From a virus, in IMG/VR virus record IMGVR_UViG_3300007363_000030, positions 1 to 47,232 of that record: a DNA stretch of 47,232 bases. One strand, given 5' to 3'. This document shows, piece after piece, positions 25,591 to 33,653 of this stretch. The position numbers and the translations under genes are program-made. The notes under the pieces were generated by a model, which saw only the letters and a program-made list of their open reading frames with translations, was not told the DNA's origin and did no database searches. Every line of letters begins with the position of its first letter. The stretch's first letter is position 1.

Positions 25591-26446
25591 TGTAGACATA
25601 AATATTTTTATTTATTCTTATAAGGGTAAACATCTTAAAGATGTTATTCAACAGATTATAGATAATTCAAGTAAGAAACATTCAATTGGTATAGGTATAT
25701 ATGATCAACATCCACTAGATAGAAAAGATACCTTTGAAAAAATGGGTGTTGGATATAAGCACCTATTCTGGGATTGGATTACAAATCATTCAGCCCTAAG
25801 AGCATCAAATGCAATGTGGTCCAAATCAAAATATTTTATGTTGTTGTCGGACAATGTTATGTTGTCTAAGGATTGGGATGTAAAACTAATTGAGGCGTGT
25901 AAGCCAAATCAGATAATTTCTGGTAATCACCAAGTTGCTATATCCGCAAAGAATGTATTCTATATACAAAAAGAAAAAATTGAAACTTCTGAAATTGTTC
26001 AAACAGATTTTATTGATAGGGATCTAATATTTGGTGATAAGAAAACAATGTCTAATCTTAACTATCCAAGTTATATAAAATATAATGGTGTGGAAGAAGT
26101 CCTATCCCTAGATTTATTTACAAGGGGTATTCCAGTTTTTGCAATGCCCACAGATTTTTATACTCTTGCTGGTAAGCCAACTATGGAAACACTGTACGTA
26201 CCATTTTCAATAAATCATAATTACAATGAAGCAATCACAATGCTAAGGACTGGTATTAATTGCTGTGGATCAATTCTTGGCAGGGACTTAACGGTAGATG
26301 ATTTCTGCACAAGACACAACTTTGATTTCAAAAGTTTAGAACCACTACCATTTGAAACTAATGATGTTCAATATGATCCAGAAAAATTAAATTTTAATCA
26401 AATTGATGCTAGAAGATATACTGCTACCACCAAAGCAGTTCACTAG
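25577..26446 (+). CDS. GT-A fold glycosyltransferase-like protein
   Basis: A 289-residue protein. The N-terminus INIFIYSYKGKHLKDVI resembles the first strand and helix of family 2-type glycosyltransferases. SALRASNAMWSKSKYFMLLSDNVMLSKD has the layout of the nucleotide-sugar site, with SDN in place of DxD. It ends in a long tail after 230. It would transfer a sugar to a phage or host acceptor. It directly precedes two prolyl-hydroxylase-like genes and a carbamoyltransferase, so a shared decoration pathway is plausible. It overlaps the upstream gene by 14 bases. Confidence 0.62.
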   Translation: MTMNNVDINIFIYSYKGKHLKDVIQQIIDNSSKKHSIGIGIYDQHPLDRKDTFEKMGVGYKHLFWDWITNHSALRASNAMWSKSKYFMLLSDNVMLSKDWDVKLIEACKPNQIISGNHQVAISAKNVFYIQKEKIETSEIVQTDFIDRDLIFGDKKTMSNLNYPSYIKYNGVEEVLSLDLFTRGIPVFAMPTDFYTLAGKPTMETLYVPFSINHNYNEAITMLRTGINCCGSILGRDLTVDDFCTRHNFDFKSLEPLPFETNDVQYDPEKLNFNQIDARRYTATTKAVH

Positions 26447-26449
26447 TGG

Positions 26450-26455
26450 TATAAT
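26450..26455 (+). promoter_or_regulatory. Extended -10 promoter for the oxygenase/carbamoyltransferase operon
   Basis: GTGGTATAAT, followed by AGAGGAG and the ATG at 26472. It would transcribe the two oxygenases and the carbamoyltransferase together. No -35 is clear. Confidence 0.6.
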
Positions 26456-26471
26456 AATAAGAGGAGAAAAA

Positions 26472-27122
26472 ATGATCGAAGTAGCAAATCCAGAAAACTA
26501 TTTAGAGGCACACGGACCAGAAACCTATGGCCATAGAATTCATGTTATAGAAAATTACATTACACCAGAAGATGCAGATCTCTTAGTTAGAGAAATGCAA
26601 AATCCTTCTGAGGTTAATGATTATCCAGATTATTATAAGAAAAGATTTGGAGGAACTTCTCTTCCTTATAACAAGCAAGTTATGGAAGTACTTGTTAAGT
26701 ATGGACAGAAAGCAAACGAAGACCACAGAAGACTCAATGGGTATATGCATGATATATATGTATTCAAAGGGTTTGGATCTTGGTGGGCAGAAGGTAAAAA
26801 GGGAGACCTACACATTGATGCACAAGGCCCAGAACCATGGATTGAGTGGAGTACCGTTATGTATCTTAACGATGATTTTGAAGGTGGAAGAATTTATTTT
26901 CCAAACCAAAATGTTGTTTATGCTCCTAAGAAATATTCGGCGGTATTTTTCCCAAGTGCTGGAACAGAATATGTACATGGTATTACAACGGTAACTAAGG
27001 GCAATAGATATACGGCACTGTATATGCATACTAGTTTGCCACAAAATGCAGATCCAGAGTTCCTATTCCCAGGCCAAAGACCAAAGTGGCTTGCAAGAGA
27101 ATATGGACTTAACCATGTTTGA
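26472..27122 (+). CDS. Prolyl-4-hydroxylase-like 2OG-Fe(II) oxygenase
   Basis: A 216-residue enzyme of the P4Hc type. HIDAQ gives His114/Asp116, YLNDDFEGGRIYFP is the hallmark strand-turn of this family, and EYVHGITTVTKGNRY gives distal His169 and the 2OG-binding Arg179, ten residues later. The site is complete. It would hydroxylate a protein, peptide or small molecule. The ATG at 26472 follows a good AGAGGAG site. It overlaps a second oxygenase gene and lies upstream of a carbamoyltransferase. Confidence 0.88.
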   Translation: MIEVANPENYLEAHGPETYGHRIHVIENYITPEDADLLVREMQNPSEVNDYPDYYKKRFGGTSLPYNKQVMEVLVKYGQKANEDHRRLNGYMHDIYVFKGFGSWWAEGKKGDLHIDAQGPEPWIEWSTVMYLNDDFEGGRIYFPNQNVVYAPKKYSAVFFPSAGTEYVHGITTVTKGNRYTALYMHTSLPQNADPEFLFPGQRPKWLAREYGLNHV

Positions 27123-27780
27123 TTATGAAGTTTTAGATCTTGGTTTAGTTTATTATACAAATGTAATTAAAGAACCACAAAAGATTATTGATGCTGTTGA
27201 AGAACTTGAGAATAGATGGCTTACTGATAAGCCTGGACCAAATCAAACATCCGTAAAGCCATGGGTTCCTTGGACATATGGCGAGGGTGAAAGCATGCTG
27301 ACGTTTAACATGCAGAAGTTTATTCCACAAGTCAAAGACATTCCAGCAAATGATATATATGGTGAAGAACAAAAGTTTATTTCTTCAGAACTATTTGGTG
27401 CATTAGATATAACGCTTGATCACTATACAAAAGACTTATATCCATTTGCAGAAAAGAACATTAAGTCTAGAGAACATACAATGCATTTATTGAAGTATGA
27501 AAAAACTGGACACCTTCCTGCTCATCAAGATCAAGGAATTAGTACAAGAGTTTTATCTGTATTGCTTTATCTCAATGATGACTATGAGGGCGGAGAGATA
27601 GAGTTTAGACATTCAGACCTTGTAATTAAACCAGATCCAGGAAGCGTTTTGTTCTTCCCATCTAACTTTTTGTATGTTCATGAAGTTCATCCAGTTACAA
27701 AAGGTCCAAGATATGCGTTACCAAATTGGTATCACAATGTTCCCCTTTCTGCTAAAAGAGATTCCACTGGACAAGAATAA
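27103..27780 (+). CDS. Prolyl-4-hydroxylase-like 2OG-Fe(II) oxygenase
   Basis: A 225-residue P4Hc-type enzyme. His141-Gln-Asp143, YLNDDYEGGEIEF, His193 (YVHEVHPV) and Arg203 (KGPRYAL) form the complete iron and 2OG site. It is a diverged relative of the preceding gene. The start is either ATG 27103 or ATG 27115, both inside the upstream gene; 27103 is used. The one-base overlap with the carbamoyltransferase (TAATG) suggests the two products act in sequence, for example hydroxylation then carbamoylation. Confidence 0.86.
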   Translation: MDLTMFDYEVLDLGLVYYTNVIKEPQKIIDAVEELENRWLTDKPGPNQTSVKPWVPWTYGEGESMLTFNMQKFIPQVKDIPANDIYGEEQKFISSELFGALDITLDHYTKDLYPFAEKNIKSREHTMHLLKYEKTGHLPAHQDQGISTRVLSVLLYLNDDYEGGEIEFRHSDLVIKPDPGSVLFFPSNFLYVHEVHPVTKGPRYALPNWYHNVPLSAKRDSTGQE

Positions 27781-29204
27781 TGAAAATATTTGGATTCAAT
27801 GAGACATCTCACGATGCTGCACTTGCTGTAATTAAAAATAGTTCTATTTTATTTGCTGGACACGCAGAAAGATATAGCAAGATTAAAAATGATTGGTATA
27901 CCAATAATGAGTTATGGAAAGATGCAGAGCGATACGGAGGAACTCCAGATGAAATTGCATACTATGAAAAGCCTGGACTTAAAAAGTTAAGATTGGTTTT
28001 ACGTGGTGGTGCTGCAGATTGGAAGCCAAAACATAAGTTTGATATATCATTTAAGCATCACTACACCCATGCTTGTGCAGGATATTATACAAGTCCATTT
28101 GACAAAGCAGCAATTGTTGTTTTAGATGCTATTGGAGAATTTTCTACGTCTACTGTTTGGGTAGGAGATGGAGAGGATATCAAACTTGTTAAAGAAATAA
28201 AATATCCATTAAGTTTCGGTTTATTCTATTCTGCATTTACACAACTGATAGGTTTAATGCCAAATCAAGAAGAATATATTCTAATGGGTATGGCAGGGTA
28301 TGGAAATCCAGACACATATTACAAAGAGGTTTGGTCCTACTTCCCTGATATTAAAACACAAAAATATAATTACCATCAAGGAATTAAAGATTGGCCATAC
28401 CACATCTTGACTGATCAAGATAAGTTTGATATTGCTGCTTCAGTTCAAAAGGTGTATGAAGAAAGATTGTGGGAGTTTATGATAATGGTTCGAGGAGAAC
28501 TATTACCAGAATATAAGAATTTGGTTTTTATGGGTGGTTGTGCATTAAATGCTTCAGCCAATACAATGCTTTGGGATATTTTTGATGACGTTTGGATCAT
28601 GCCAAATCCTGGAGATGCTGGTAGTTCTTTGGGTGCTGCCCTTGCTCTTCGTGCAAAACATGTAAAATGGGAAGGACCATATCTTGGATATAATATTCCA
28701 GGAAAGTATCCAGTTGATGCTATCTTTAATGAGATTATGACAAATCAAATTGCTGCAGTAGCAAGCGGTAGAGCAGAGTTTGGTCCAAGGGCATTAGGAA
28801 ATAGAAGTATCCTTGCTGATCCAAGAGATCCAAATATTAAAGACAAGGTAAATCTTATTAAGAAGCGTGAATTGTTTAGACCTTTTGCCCCCGTAATAAT
28901 GGCAGAACACGCCTCAGAATGGTTTGACATGAAGTATGAATCCCCATATATGCAATATACCCCAAGATGTTTAAAGCCAGATTTAATACCTTCTGTGGTG
29001 CATATTGATGGCACATCTAGGGTTCAGACAGTAACTAAAGAACAGCATCCTGGATTGTATGCTGTTTTAGAAAAATTTTATAAGGCAACTGGTGTTCCTA
29101 TATTATTAAATACCAGTTTAAATATTAAAGGCCAACCACTACTAAATGATGAGAGTGATATAATAGAGTGGGAAAAGACCTATAATACAAAAATTATCAG
29201 GTAA
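27780..29204 (+). CDS. Carbamoyltransferase, NodU/CmcH family
   Basis: A 474-residue enzyme that transfers a carbamoyl group from carbamoyl phosphate via carbamoyl-AMP to a hydroxyl. Family motifs are NETSHDAALAVI (7-18), HHYTHACAGYY (about 90), the metal-site GGCALN (about 256), FGPRALGNRSILADPR (about 331-346), RPFAPV, and LLNTSLNIKGQPL near the C-terminus. It is shorter than NodU (about 560), mainly in the linker. It follows two hydroxylase genes in one operon. In other phages such enzymes modify hydroxymethylated bases or glycans; no hydroxymethylated-base pathway is seen here. Confidence 0.93.
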   Translation: MKIFGFNETSHDAALAVIKNSSILFAGHAERYSKIKNDWYTNNELWKDAERYGGTPDEIAYYEKPGLKKLRLVLRGGAADWKPKHKFDISFKHHYTHACAGYYTSPFDKAAIVVLDAIGEFSTSTVWVGDGEDIKLVKEIKYPLSFGLFYSAFTQLIGLMPNQEEYILMGMAGYGNPDTYYKEVWSYFPDIKTQKYNYHQGIKDWPYHILTDQDKFDIAASVQKVYEERLWEFMIMVRGELLPEYKNLVFMGGCALNASANTMLWDIFDDVWIMPNPGDAGSSLGAALALRAKHVKWEGPYLGYNIPGKYPVDAIFNEIMTNQIAAVASGRAEFGPRALGNRSILADPRDPNIKDKVNLIKKRELFRPFAPVIMAEHASEWFDMKYESPYMQYTPRCLKPDLIPSVVHIDGTSRVQTVTKEQHPGLYAVLEKFYKATGVPILLNTSLNIKGQPLLNDESDIIEWEKTYNTKIIR

Positions 29205-29218
29205 CACTAGGAGGAAAA

Positions 29219-30001
29219 ATGGCAGAAAAAGGTACAAGAGCACTTCTACTTGAAGTGATTCAAAAAGAAGTTGGAACCGTAGAAGGTCCAAAAGATAATG
29301 AAACAAAATATGGTGCATACACAAAGGCAAATTTCTTGCCATGGTGTGGATCGTTTGTTAACTGGTCCGCTAATCAGGCTGGTGTAAAAGTTCCAAATAC
29401 AGTTTATACACCTGCTGGTGTAGCAGCATTTAAAAAGATGAACAAGTGGGTTCCTGTTAAAGGTAACAAACCACAGCCAGGTTGGGTAGTTTATTTTGAC
29501 TTCCCTGGTGGTCGTGACATTGACCATGTTGGTTGGGTATTGAAAGATAATGGTGATGGAACTGCTTGGTGTATTGAAGGAAATACATCCGCTGATGGAA
29601 AGAAGGGTAGTCAGTCAAATGGTGGTGAGTGTGCAAAGAAACTTCGTGCATACGGTCCTAACAAGAAAGGTCTTCAAGTATTCATTGCAGGATACGGAGT
29701 AGTTGATTATCCAGATGCAGATGCACCAATGCCTTTAGAAGACAAGAAGGTTGCACTTGCTGAAGTTGCTAAATCACAAGGTGTCGAAGTTCCAGAAGTA
29801 AAATTATTTAAACCATTTAAGCAAGGATCGAAGGGATCTTCAGTTAAGGTTGTTCAAGTAGCACTTGGTGTTAAGCCAGCAGAAGGTGTGTTTGGACCAA
29901 TTACCGATAAAGCGGTAAGGGCTTTTCAGAAAAAAGAAGGTCTTCCAGTAAATGGTATTGTAGATGAAGAAACATACAGAAGAATTAAGGGAGTAAAGTA
30001 A
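29219..30001 (+). CDS. Endolysin: CHAP amidase/endopeptidase plus peptidoglycan-binding domain
   Basis: A 260-residue lysin. The N-terminal CHAP-like cysteine peptidase has Cys43 (PWCGSF), His103 (DIDHVGWV) and Glu120/Asn122 (IEGNTS). After a linker comes a C-terminal PG_binding_1 domain (about 200-258, GSKGSSVKVVQ...AVRAFQKKEGL). It has no signal peptide, so it would need a holin. AGGAGG lies directly upstream of the ATG. It overlaps by one base the DUF2061 membrane protein, a candidate partner. Confidence 0.9.
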   Translation: MAEKGTRALLLEVIQKEVGTVEGPKDNETKYGAYTKANFLPWCGSFVNWSANQAGVKVPNTVYTPAGVAAFKKMNKWVPVKGNKPQPGWVVYFDFPGGRDIDHVGWVLKDNGDGTAWCIEGNTSADGKKGSQSNGGECAKKLRAYGPNKKGLQVFIAGYGVVDYPDADAPMPLEDKKVALAEVAKSQGVEVPEVKLFKPFKQGSKGSSVKVVQVALGVKPAEGVFGPITDKAVRAFQKKEGLPVNGIVDEETYRRIKGVK

Positions 30002-30201
30002 TGGATACACCAAAAAAGAGTCTACTTAAAACAGTTACTTGGCAACTGGTTCACATGACAATGGTTGCAGGAACAATTTTTCTTTTAACAGGAGAATGGG
30101 AAATTGCTGGTATTGCTGCTCTGGCGGAATTATTTTGGGAATCTGCTTTGTACTTTGTGCATGAAAGACTTTGGACAAAATTTGGGAATAAGGTAAAATA
30201 A
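30001..30201 (+). CDS. DUF2061-family small membrane protein (copy 1)
   Basis: A 66-residue protein with the DUF2061 pattern: KSLLKTVTWQLVHMTMVAG, then TGEWEIAGIAALAELFWES and LYFVHERLWTKFG, comprising two membrane segments. The function of the family is unknown. Coupled to the endolysin by a one-base overlap, it is a holin candidate. A second copy lies at 32146. Confidence 0.82.
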   Translation: MDTPKKSLLKTVTWQLVHMTMVAGTIFLLTGEWEIAGIAALAELFWESALYFVHERLWTKFGNKVK

Positions 30202-30308
30202 TGCGTATTAAGATTATTAAGTTTGTTGTTAAACTACTTGGCTATGAATGGTCTGGAGATAATTTAAATTTACCAATATGGTACGTTAAAGCAAAGAAGA
30301 AAAAGTAA
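30201..30308 (+). CDS. Micro-protein (35 aa)
   Basis: A 35-residue basic peptide starting MRIKIIKFVVKLLGYEW and ending in KAKKKK. It overlaps the DUF2061 stop by one base and the FmdB-like ATG by one base (TAATG both sides), which argues for translation. An amphipathic or membrane-associated helix is likely. Function unknown. Confidence 0.55.
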   Translation: MRIKIIKFVVKLLGYEWSGDNLNLPIWYVKAKKKK

Positions 30309-30493
30309 TGCCATCATACGAATATGATTGCATGGCTTGTGCCCAAAGATATATCAAAGTTAGGGCTATGACTGAAGATGATCCAGGATATTTGTGTGAA
30401 ACTTGCCAAAAACCACTAGTTCGTGTATACTCTAATGTAGGAGCGGTTTTTAACGGCTCTGGCTTTTATTCCACTGATAATCGAAAGGTATAA
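30308..30493 (+). CDS. FmdB-like zinc-ribbon protein
   Basis: A 61-residue protein: MPSYEYDCMAC, then CETC, and the C-terminal GSGFYSTDNR, which together are the FmdB/CxxC_CXXC_SSSS signature. The two CxxC pairs would hold one zinc ion. Bacterial members are putative regulators of unknown target; phage copies are not uncommon. Confidence 0.85.
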   Translation: MPSYEYDCMACAQRYIKVRAMTEDDPGYLCETCQKPLVRVYSNVGAVFNGSGFYSTDNRKV

Positions 30494-30494
30494 T

Positions 30495-30755
30495 ATGAGT
30501 ATGACGGCAACACACCCTTCCGTATCTAAAAGGGAGTGGGTACTAGATGCAAATGATAGATGTGACAGATGTTCTGCACAGGCCTATGTTAAGGTAACTG
30601 GAGTATCTGGAGATCTACTTTTTTGTGCACATCATTATAACGGTATTATGTCTACTCCAGAGGGGTACGATAAAATGATGCAATTTATGTATGAAATATT
30701 AGATGAACGTGAACGTTTATCAGAGAACAAACTTGAGGACGAAACAGAAGAATGA
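30495..30755 (+). CDS. DUF7455-like actinobacterial small zinc protein
   Basis: An 86-residue protein with the pattern ANDRCDRCSAQAYVKV ... LLFCAHHY, which I recognise from an actinobacteria-restricted family where RCDRC and FCAHH probably bind zinc. An acidic C-terminal tail follows. Host restriction of this family is useful evidence for an actinobacterial host. An internal ATG at 30501 is an alternative start. It overlaps the next gene by 4 bases. Confidence 0.8.
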   Translation: MSMTATHPSVSKREWVLDANDRCDRCSAQAYVKVTGVSGDLLFCAHHYNGIMSTPEGYDKMMQFMYEILDERERLSENKLEDETEE

Positions 30756-31513
30756 TTATTCAAATAATTGGATTGCCAGGTTCTGGCAAAACAGAACTTG
30801 CGAAGGCATTAAAAGAACGTATTAACGCTATTCATCTTAATGCAGATGAGGTTCGTGCAACAGTGAATTCAGATCTTGGCTTTACGCCAGAGGATCGTTT
30901 AGAACAGGCACGACGCATGGGAGAGATGGCACGTCTTATTTCAAAGCAAGGTGTTGCTCCAGTTATTGTTGACTTTGTATGCCCAACAGATTTAACTCGT
31001 GCAGCATTTGGTAAGCCAGATATTCTTATTTGGATGAGAACAATCAAGGAAAGTCGTTTTGAAGATACAAATAAAATGTTTGAAGAGCCAACTCAATATG
31101 ACATCTCGTTTCCAAGCCACATTCTTGATGCAGATGATAAAGCATCCGTAATAATTAAAGAATTTGGCTTGCATGATTGGTCTGCACCAACAACACTTAT
31201 GCTTGGGCGATATCAACCATGGCATGAGGGTCATCACGCTCTATATGTAGAAGCAGGTAAGAGAACTGATCAGGTACTTCTGGGAGTGCGTAATACATAT
31301 AAAACAAGCGAAAAAGATCCATTAAAGTTTGATGAAGTAAAAGATTATATTGCTAAAGATTCATTTATGGATGGATCAATGGTTCTTAGATTACCTAACA
31401 TTACTAATATTGTTTATGGTCGTGACGTTGGATATAAAATAGAACAAGTTAAACTTGGTGATGAAATTGAATCCATTAGTGCCACACAAAAGCGAAAAGA
31501 GTTAGGTATCTAA
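30752..31513 (+). CDS. Fused APS-kinase-like P-loop kinase and nucleotidylyltransferase
   Basis: A 253-residue two-domain protein. Residues 1-135 resemble adenylylsulfate kinase (CysC): Walker A GLPGSGKT (7-14), HLNADEVR (28-35) and VIVDFVCPT (about 71). Residues 145-253 form a nucleotidylyltransferase: GRYQPWHEGHH (152-162, the GxFxPxHxGH motif) and ISAT..RKELG (242-252). The kinase would phosphorylate a nucleotide-sulfate or small hydroxyl compound and the second domain would activate a phosphate with NTP. It could supply PAPS or an activated donor to the sulfotransferases at 41.5-46.3 kb. Confidence 0.85.
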   Translation: MIIQIIGLPGSGKTELAKALKERINAIHLNADEVRATVNSDLGFTPEDRLEQARRMGEMARLISKQGVAPVIVDFVCPTDLTRAAFGKPDILIWMRTIKESRFEDTNKMFEEPTQYDISFPSHILDADDKASVIIKEFGLHDWSAPTTLMLGRYQPWHEGHHALYVEAGKRTDQVLLGVRNTYKTSEKDPLKFDEVKDYIAKDSFMDGSMVLRLPNITNIVYGRDVGYKIEQVKLGDEIESISATQKRKELGI

Positions 31514-31514
31514 A

Positions 31515-32072
31515 ATGTACAAGAGGGACGAAGAATTTAGCATAACAATGCACAAACAATTTGACGTTTCTCAATTGCGGTCTATTGTTGAAAAATTTAA
31601 TTCAGAATGGCAAATTAATACAAGCAGGCAGCGCAGCGAATATACACACAGATTTACAGAGTCATTTTTTTTATATACTCACCCTTTGGGGTGGGGTATT
31701 AATACGCCATACCAAGGTCAACAATTATGTTTTGATGACAACATTATGAGTCTTGTTGATCCAATTGTAAGGGATTTAGAGATATTACATGATGGTAAAG
31801 TTGGACAATGCCTTCTAATTAAACTAAAAGGATTTGGAGACATTCATCCACATAGTGATAGTGGTGACTACCTTATGCATTCTCGCAGACACCATATACC
31901 AATCATAACAAATCAGAATGTCTTTTTTACTGTAGATGAAAAAACAGTTACAATGAAAGAAGGAGAATGTTGGGAAATAAATAATGCTAAGATTCACTCT
32001 GTGGTTAACAAGAGTCCGTTGCATCGCATTCATTTATTGGTAGACATTATTCCTAATAGGTATATCTCATGA
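31515..32072 (+). CDS. Aspartyl/asparaginyl beta-hydroxylase-like 2OG oxygenase
   Basis: A 185-residue protein of the Asp/Asn-hydroxylase (LpxO) group. HPHSDSGDY gives His113/Asp115, RRHHIPI (124-130) gives the substrate/2OG-binding arginine and His, MKEGECWEINNAKIHSV gives distal His161, and HRIHLLVD gives Arg171. The motif set is complete. Bacterial relatives hydroxylate lipid A or peptides. It is a different oxygenase subfamily from its neighbours, broadening the repertoire. Confidence 0.85.
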   Translation: MYKRDEEFSITMHKQFDVSQLRSIVEKFNSEWQINTSRQRSEYTHRFTESFFLYTHPLGWGINTPYQGQQLCFDDNIMSLVDPIVRDLEILHDGKVGQCLLIKLKGFGDIHPHSDSGDYLMHSRRHHIPIITNQNVFFTVDEKTVTMKEGECWEINNAKIHSVVNKSPLHRIHLLVDIIPNRYIS

Positions 32073-32149
32073 TTACAAAACTTAAAAAGGTTTTATCGAA
32101 GATCTGGGATATTATCACAAGACCAAATGATATGGAGTGGCCATCATGA
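32069..32149 (+). CDS. Micro-protein (26 aa)
   Basis: A 26-residue frame (MITKLKKVLSKIWDIITRP...) overlapping the upstream stop (ATGA) and the downstream ATG by 4 bases. It is basic and amphipathic. Like the 30201 gene it sits next to a DUF2061 copy. Weakly supported beyond the coupling pattern. Confidence 0.4.
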   Translation: MITKLKKVLSKIWDIITRPNDMEWPS

Positions 32150-32349
32150 AAGTAACTAAATCAAGATCTGCACTAAAAGCAATTACATGGAGAGTTGTTG
32201 GTACATTAGATACCTTCGTTCTTTCATATTTCATAACACATAAGGCAGTTACGGCAGCGTCTATTGCTGGTTTTGAGGTATTAACAAAAACAATTCTTTA
32301 TTATTTCCATGAGCGTGGATGGAATAATATTCAGTGGGGTAGACAATGA
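32146..32349 (+). CDS. DUF2061-family small membrane protein (copy 2)
   Basis: A 67-residue second copy of DUF2061: KSRSALKAITWRVVGTLDT, ITHKAVTAASIAGFEVLTKT and LYYFHERGWNNIQWG. It is closer to the family consensus than the 30001 copy. ATG 32146 with GGAG 8 bases upstream is chosen over GTG 32137. Two predicted membrane spans. Confidence 0.82.
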   Translation: MKVTKSRSALKAITWRVVGTLDTFVLSYFITHKAVTAASIAGFEVLTKTILYYFHERGWNNIQWGRQ

Positions 32350-33005
32350 CAAAGAGCCATCAACTTAAAGCATTCTTTACAGATGATGAGATTGCAGAAC
32401 TCAAAGAAGCAATGTATGGATTTTTTAATTCTATGGAGCCAGTAACCATACCGCTTGAAACTATTGCAAAAGAAGGTAGACCAACAGATAAGGTCTTAGC
32501 ACAGGAATGGTCTGGACGTGCCCTGTTTGTTGCTACTGATAGAATTCCAAAAAGGATTGCCGATAAGATAGAAAAATATGCTAGAGATAATTATGGTGAA
32601 GATCTAAAACCAGATGGTTATGCTTTTACAAGATACTCGCCTAAATATGGAACTCCACGACTTGCACCACATTATGACACTGGTCATTCTACATTTACTA
32701 TTGACTATCAACTAGAATCTAATGTTGAGTGGAAATTGGTTGTAGAAAATAAAGAGTATTCTTTAGAAGATAACGATGCACTAGTTTTTAAACCATCGTA
32801 TGAGGTACACTGGAGAAAGCCTACAATATTAAAAGATGATGAATATGTAGATATGATATTTTTTCATTTCCATGATGGAAAACAAGATGATTATGGAATG
32901 ACAAAAGAAATAAAGAAACTAACAGAAAGCGCATACCAAGAAAACTTCCAAAAAGAATTCATAGATCTTCATGGTTGGGATTATTGGCATGGGAATAGGT
33001 TATAG
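32346..33005 (+). CDS. Putative 2OG-Fe(II) oxygenase (subfamily A, paralogue 4)
   Basis: A 219-residue protein. HYDTG gives His109/Asp111, DYQLESNVEWKLV is the subfamily signature shared with 8374, 9378 and 9970, and YEVHWRKPT gives distal His155. It also has a C-terminal extension (EKEFIDLHGWDYWHG). It overlaps the DUF2061 gene by 4 bases. Same presumed activity as its paralogues, with unknown substrate. Confidence 0.74.
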   Translation: MTKSHQLKAFFTDDEIAELKEAMYGFFNSMEPVTIPLETIAKEGRPTDKVLAQEWSGRALFVATDRIPKRIADKIEKYARDNYGEDLKPDGYAFTRYSPKYGTPRLAPHYDTGHSTFTIDYQLESNVEWKLVVENKEYSLEDNDALVFKPSYEVHWRKPTILKDDEYVDMIFFHFHDGKQDDYGMTKEIKKLTESAYQENFQKEFIDLHGWDYWHGNRL

Positions 33006-33006
33006 A

Positions 33007-33414
33007 ATGTACGAATATAGAGTAAAAAATGTTATAAAGATAGTCGATGGAGATACTATCGATGTTGATATTGATCTTGGCTTTGATATTTCTTTAACAA
33101 AGCGTGTGAGATTGGCTGGTATTGATACCCCTGAATCTCGTACAACAGATAAGGTTGAAAAAGCATTAGGATTAGAAGCAAAAGAGTACTTGAAATATAA
33201 GTTCAAAGATGCTAAACTAGTAGTAATTAAAACTGAATTGCCAGACTCTACAGAAAAATACGGTCGTATTTTGGGGTGGGTATATTTAGATGGAAATACT
33301 ATTTCCGTCAATGATCAAATGATTGAAGACGGTTATGCATGGGGCTATCTTGGAGATACCAAGGTAAAAGATTTCGATGCTCTTGCCAAGCAACGTGCTA
33401 AGAAGAAGAAGTGA
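33007..33414 (+). CDS. Staphylococcal-nuclease-like thermonuclease (SNase)
   Basis: A 135-residue SNase-fold enzyme. Asp21, Arg35, Asp40, Glu43 and Arg87 fall on the same numbers as in the staphylococcal enzyme (RVRLAGIDTPES 33-44, EKYGR 83-87), so the catalytic site is intact. It lacks a signal peptide when started at ATG 33007. An intracellular role in degrading host DNA is plausible. The upstream in-frame ATG 32971 overlaps the oxygenase gene. Confidence 0.9.
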   Translation: MYEYRVKNVIKIVDGDTIDVDIDLGFDISLTKRVRLAGIDTPESRTTDKVEKALGLEAKEYLKYKFKDAKLVVIKTELPDSTEKYGRILGWVYLDGNTISVNDQMIEDGYAWGYLGDTKVKDFDALAKQRAKKKK

Positions 33415-33653
33415 ATATCAATATAAAAACTGAGGCACTTTTAGAACACTTACTTTTACAAGGTGCGCTAGAAGTGTCTGGTATGGATCCTCAAACTGGT
33501 GAGACTTTGTATGCAATTACAGATAAACTTGAAGAGGTTTCCCCAGCAATGTACAAAGAAGTAAACGCAATTTTTAGAAAAAATATGATCCAGATGATGT
33601 ATGCTGGACCTAAAACAATGACTTGGAGAATTAGTGATGGAACCAGAGGATAA
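33411..33653 (+). CDS. Hypothetical protein, tandem paralogue A
   Basis: An 80-residue protein of unknown function. EHLLLQGALEVSGMDPQTGETLYAITDKLEEV aligns almost residue for residue with the start of the following gene, so the two arose by tandem duplication. The start is GTG, overlapping the SNase stop by 4 bases. Mainly alpha-beta, soluble. Confidence 0.7.
   Translation: MNINIKTEALLEHLLLQGALEVSGMDPQTGETLYAITDKLEEVSPAMYKEVNAIFRKNMIQMMYAGPKTMTWRISDGTRG

Noticed and set aside
27780-29204. DNA carbamoylation via TET-type hypermodification
   Set aside because: No cytosine methyltransferase, thymidylate-synthase-like hydroxymethylase or TET/JBP-type enzyme is recognisable in the window.
30752-31513. 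Reading the C-terminal domain as ATP sulfurylase
   Set aside because: The GxYxPxHxGH and ISAT motifs fit cytidylyl/NMN-type transferases; the QxRNP motif of ATP sulfurylase is absent.
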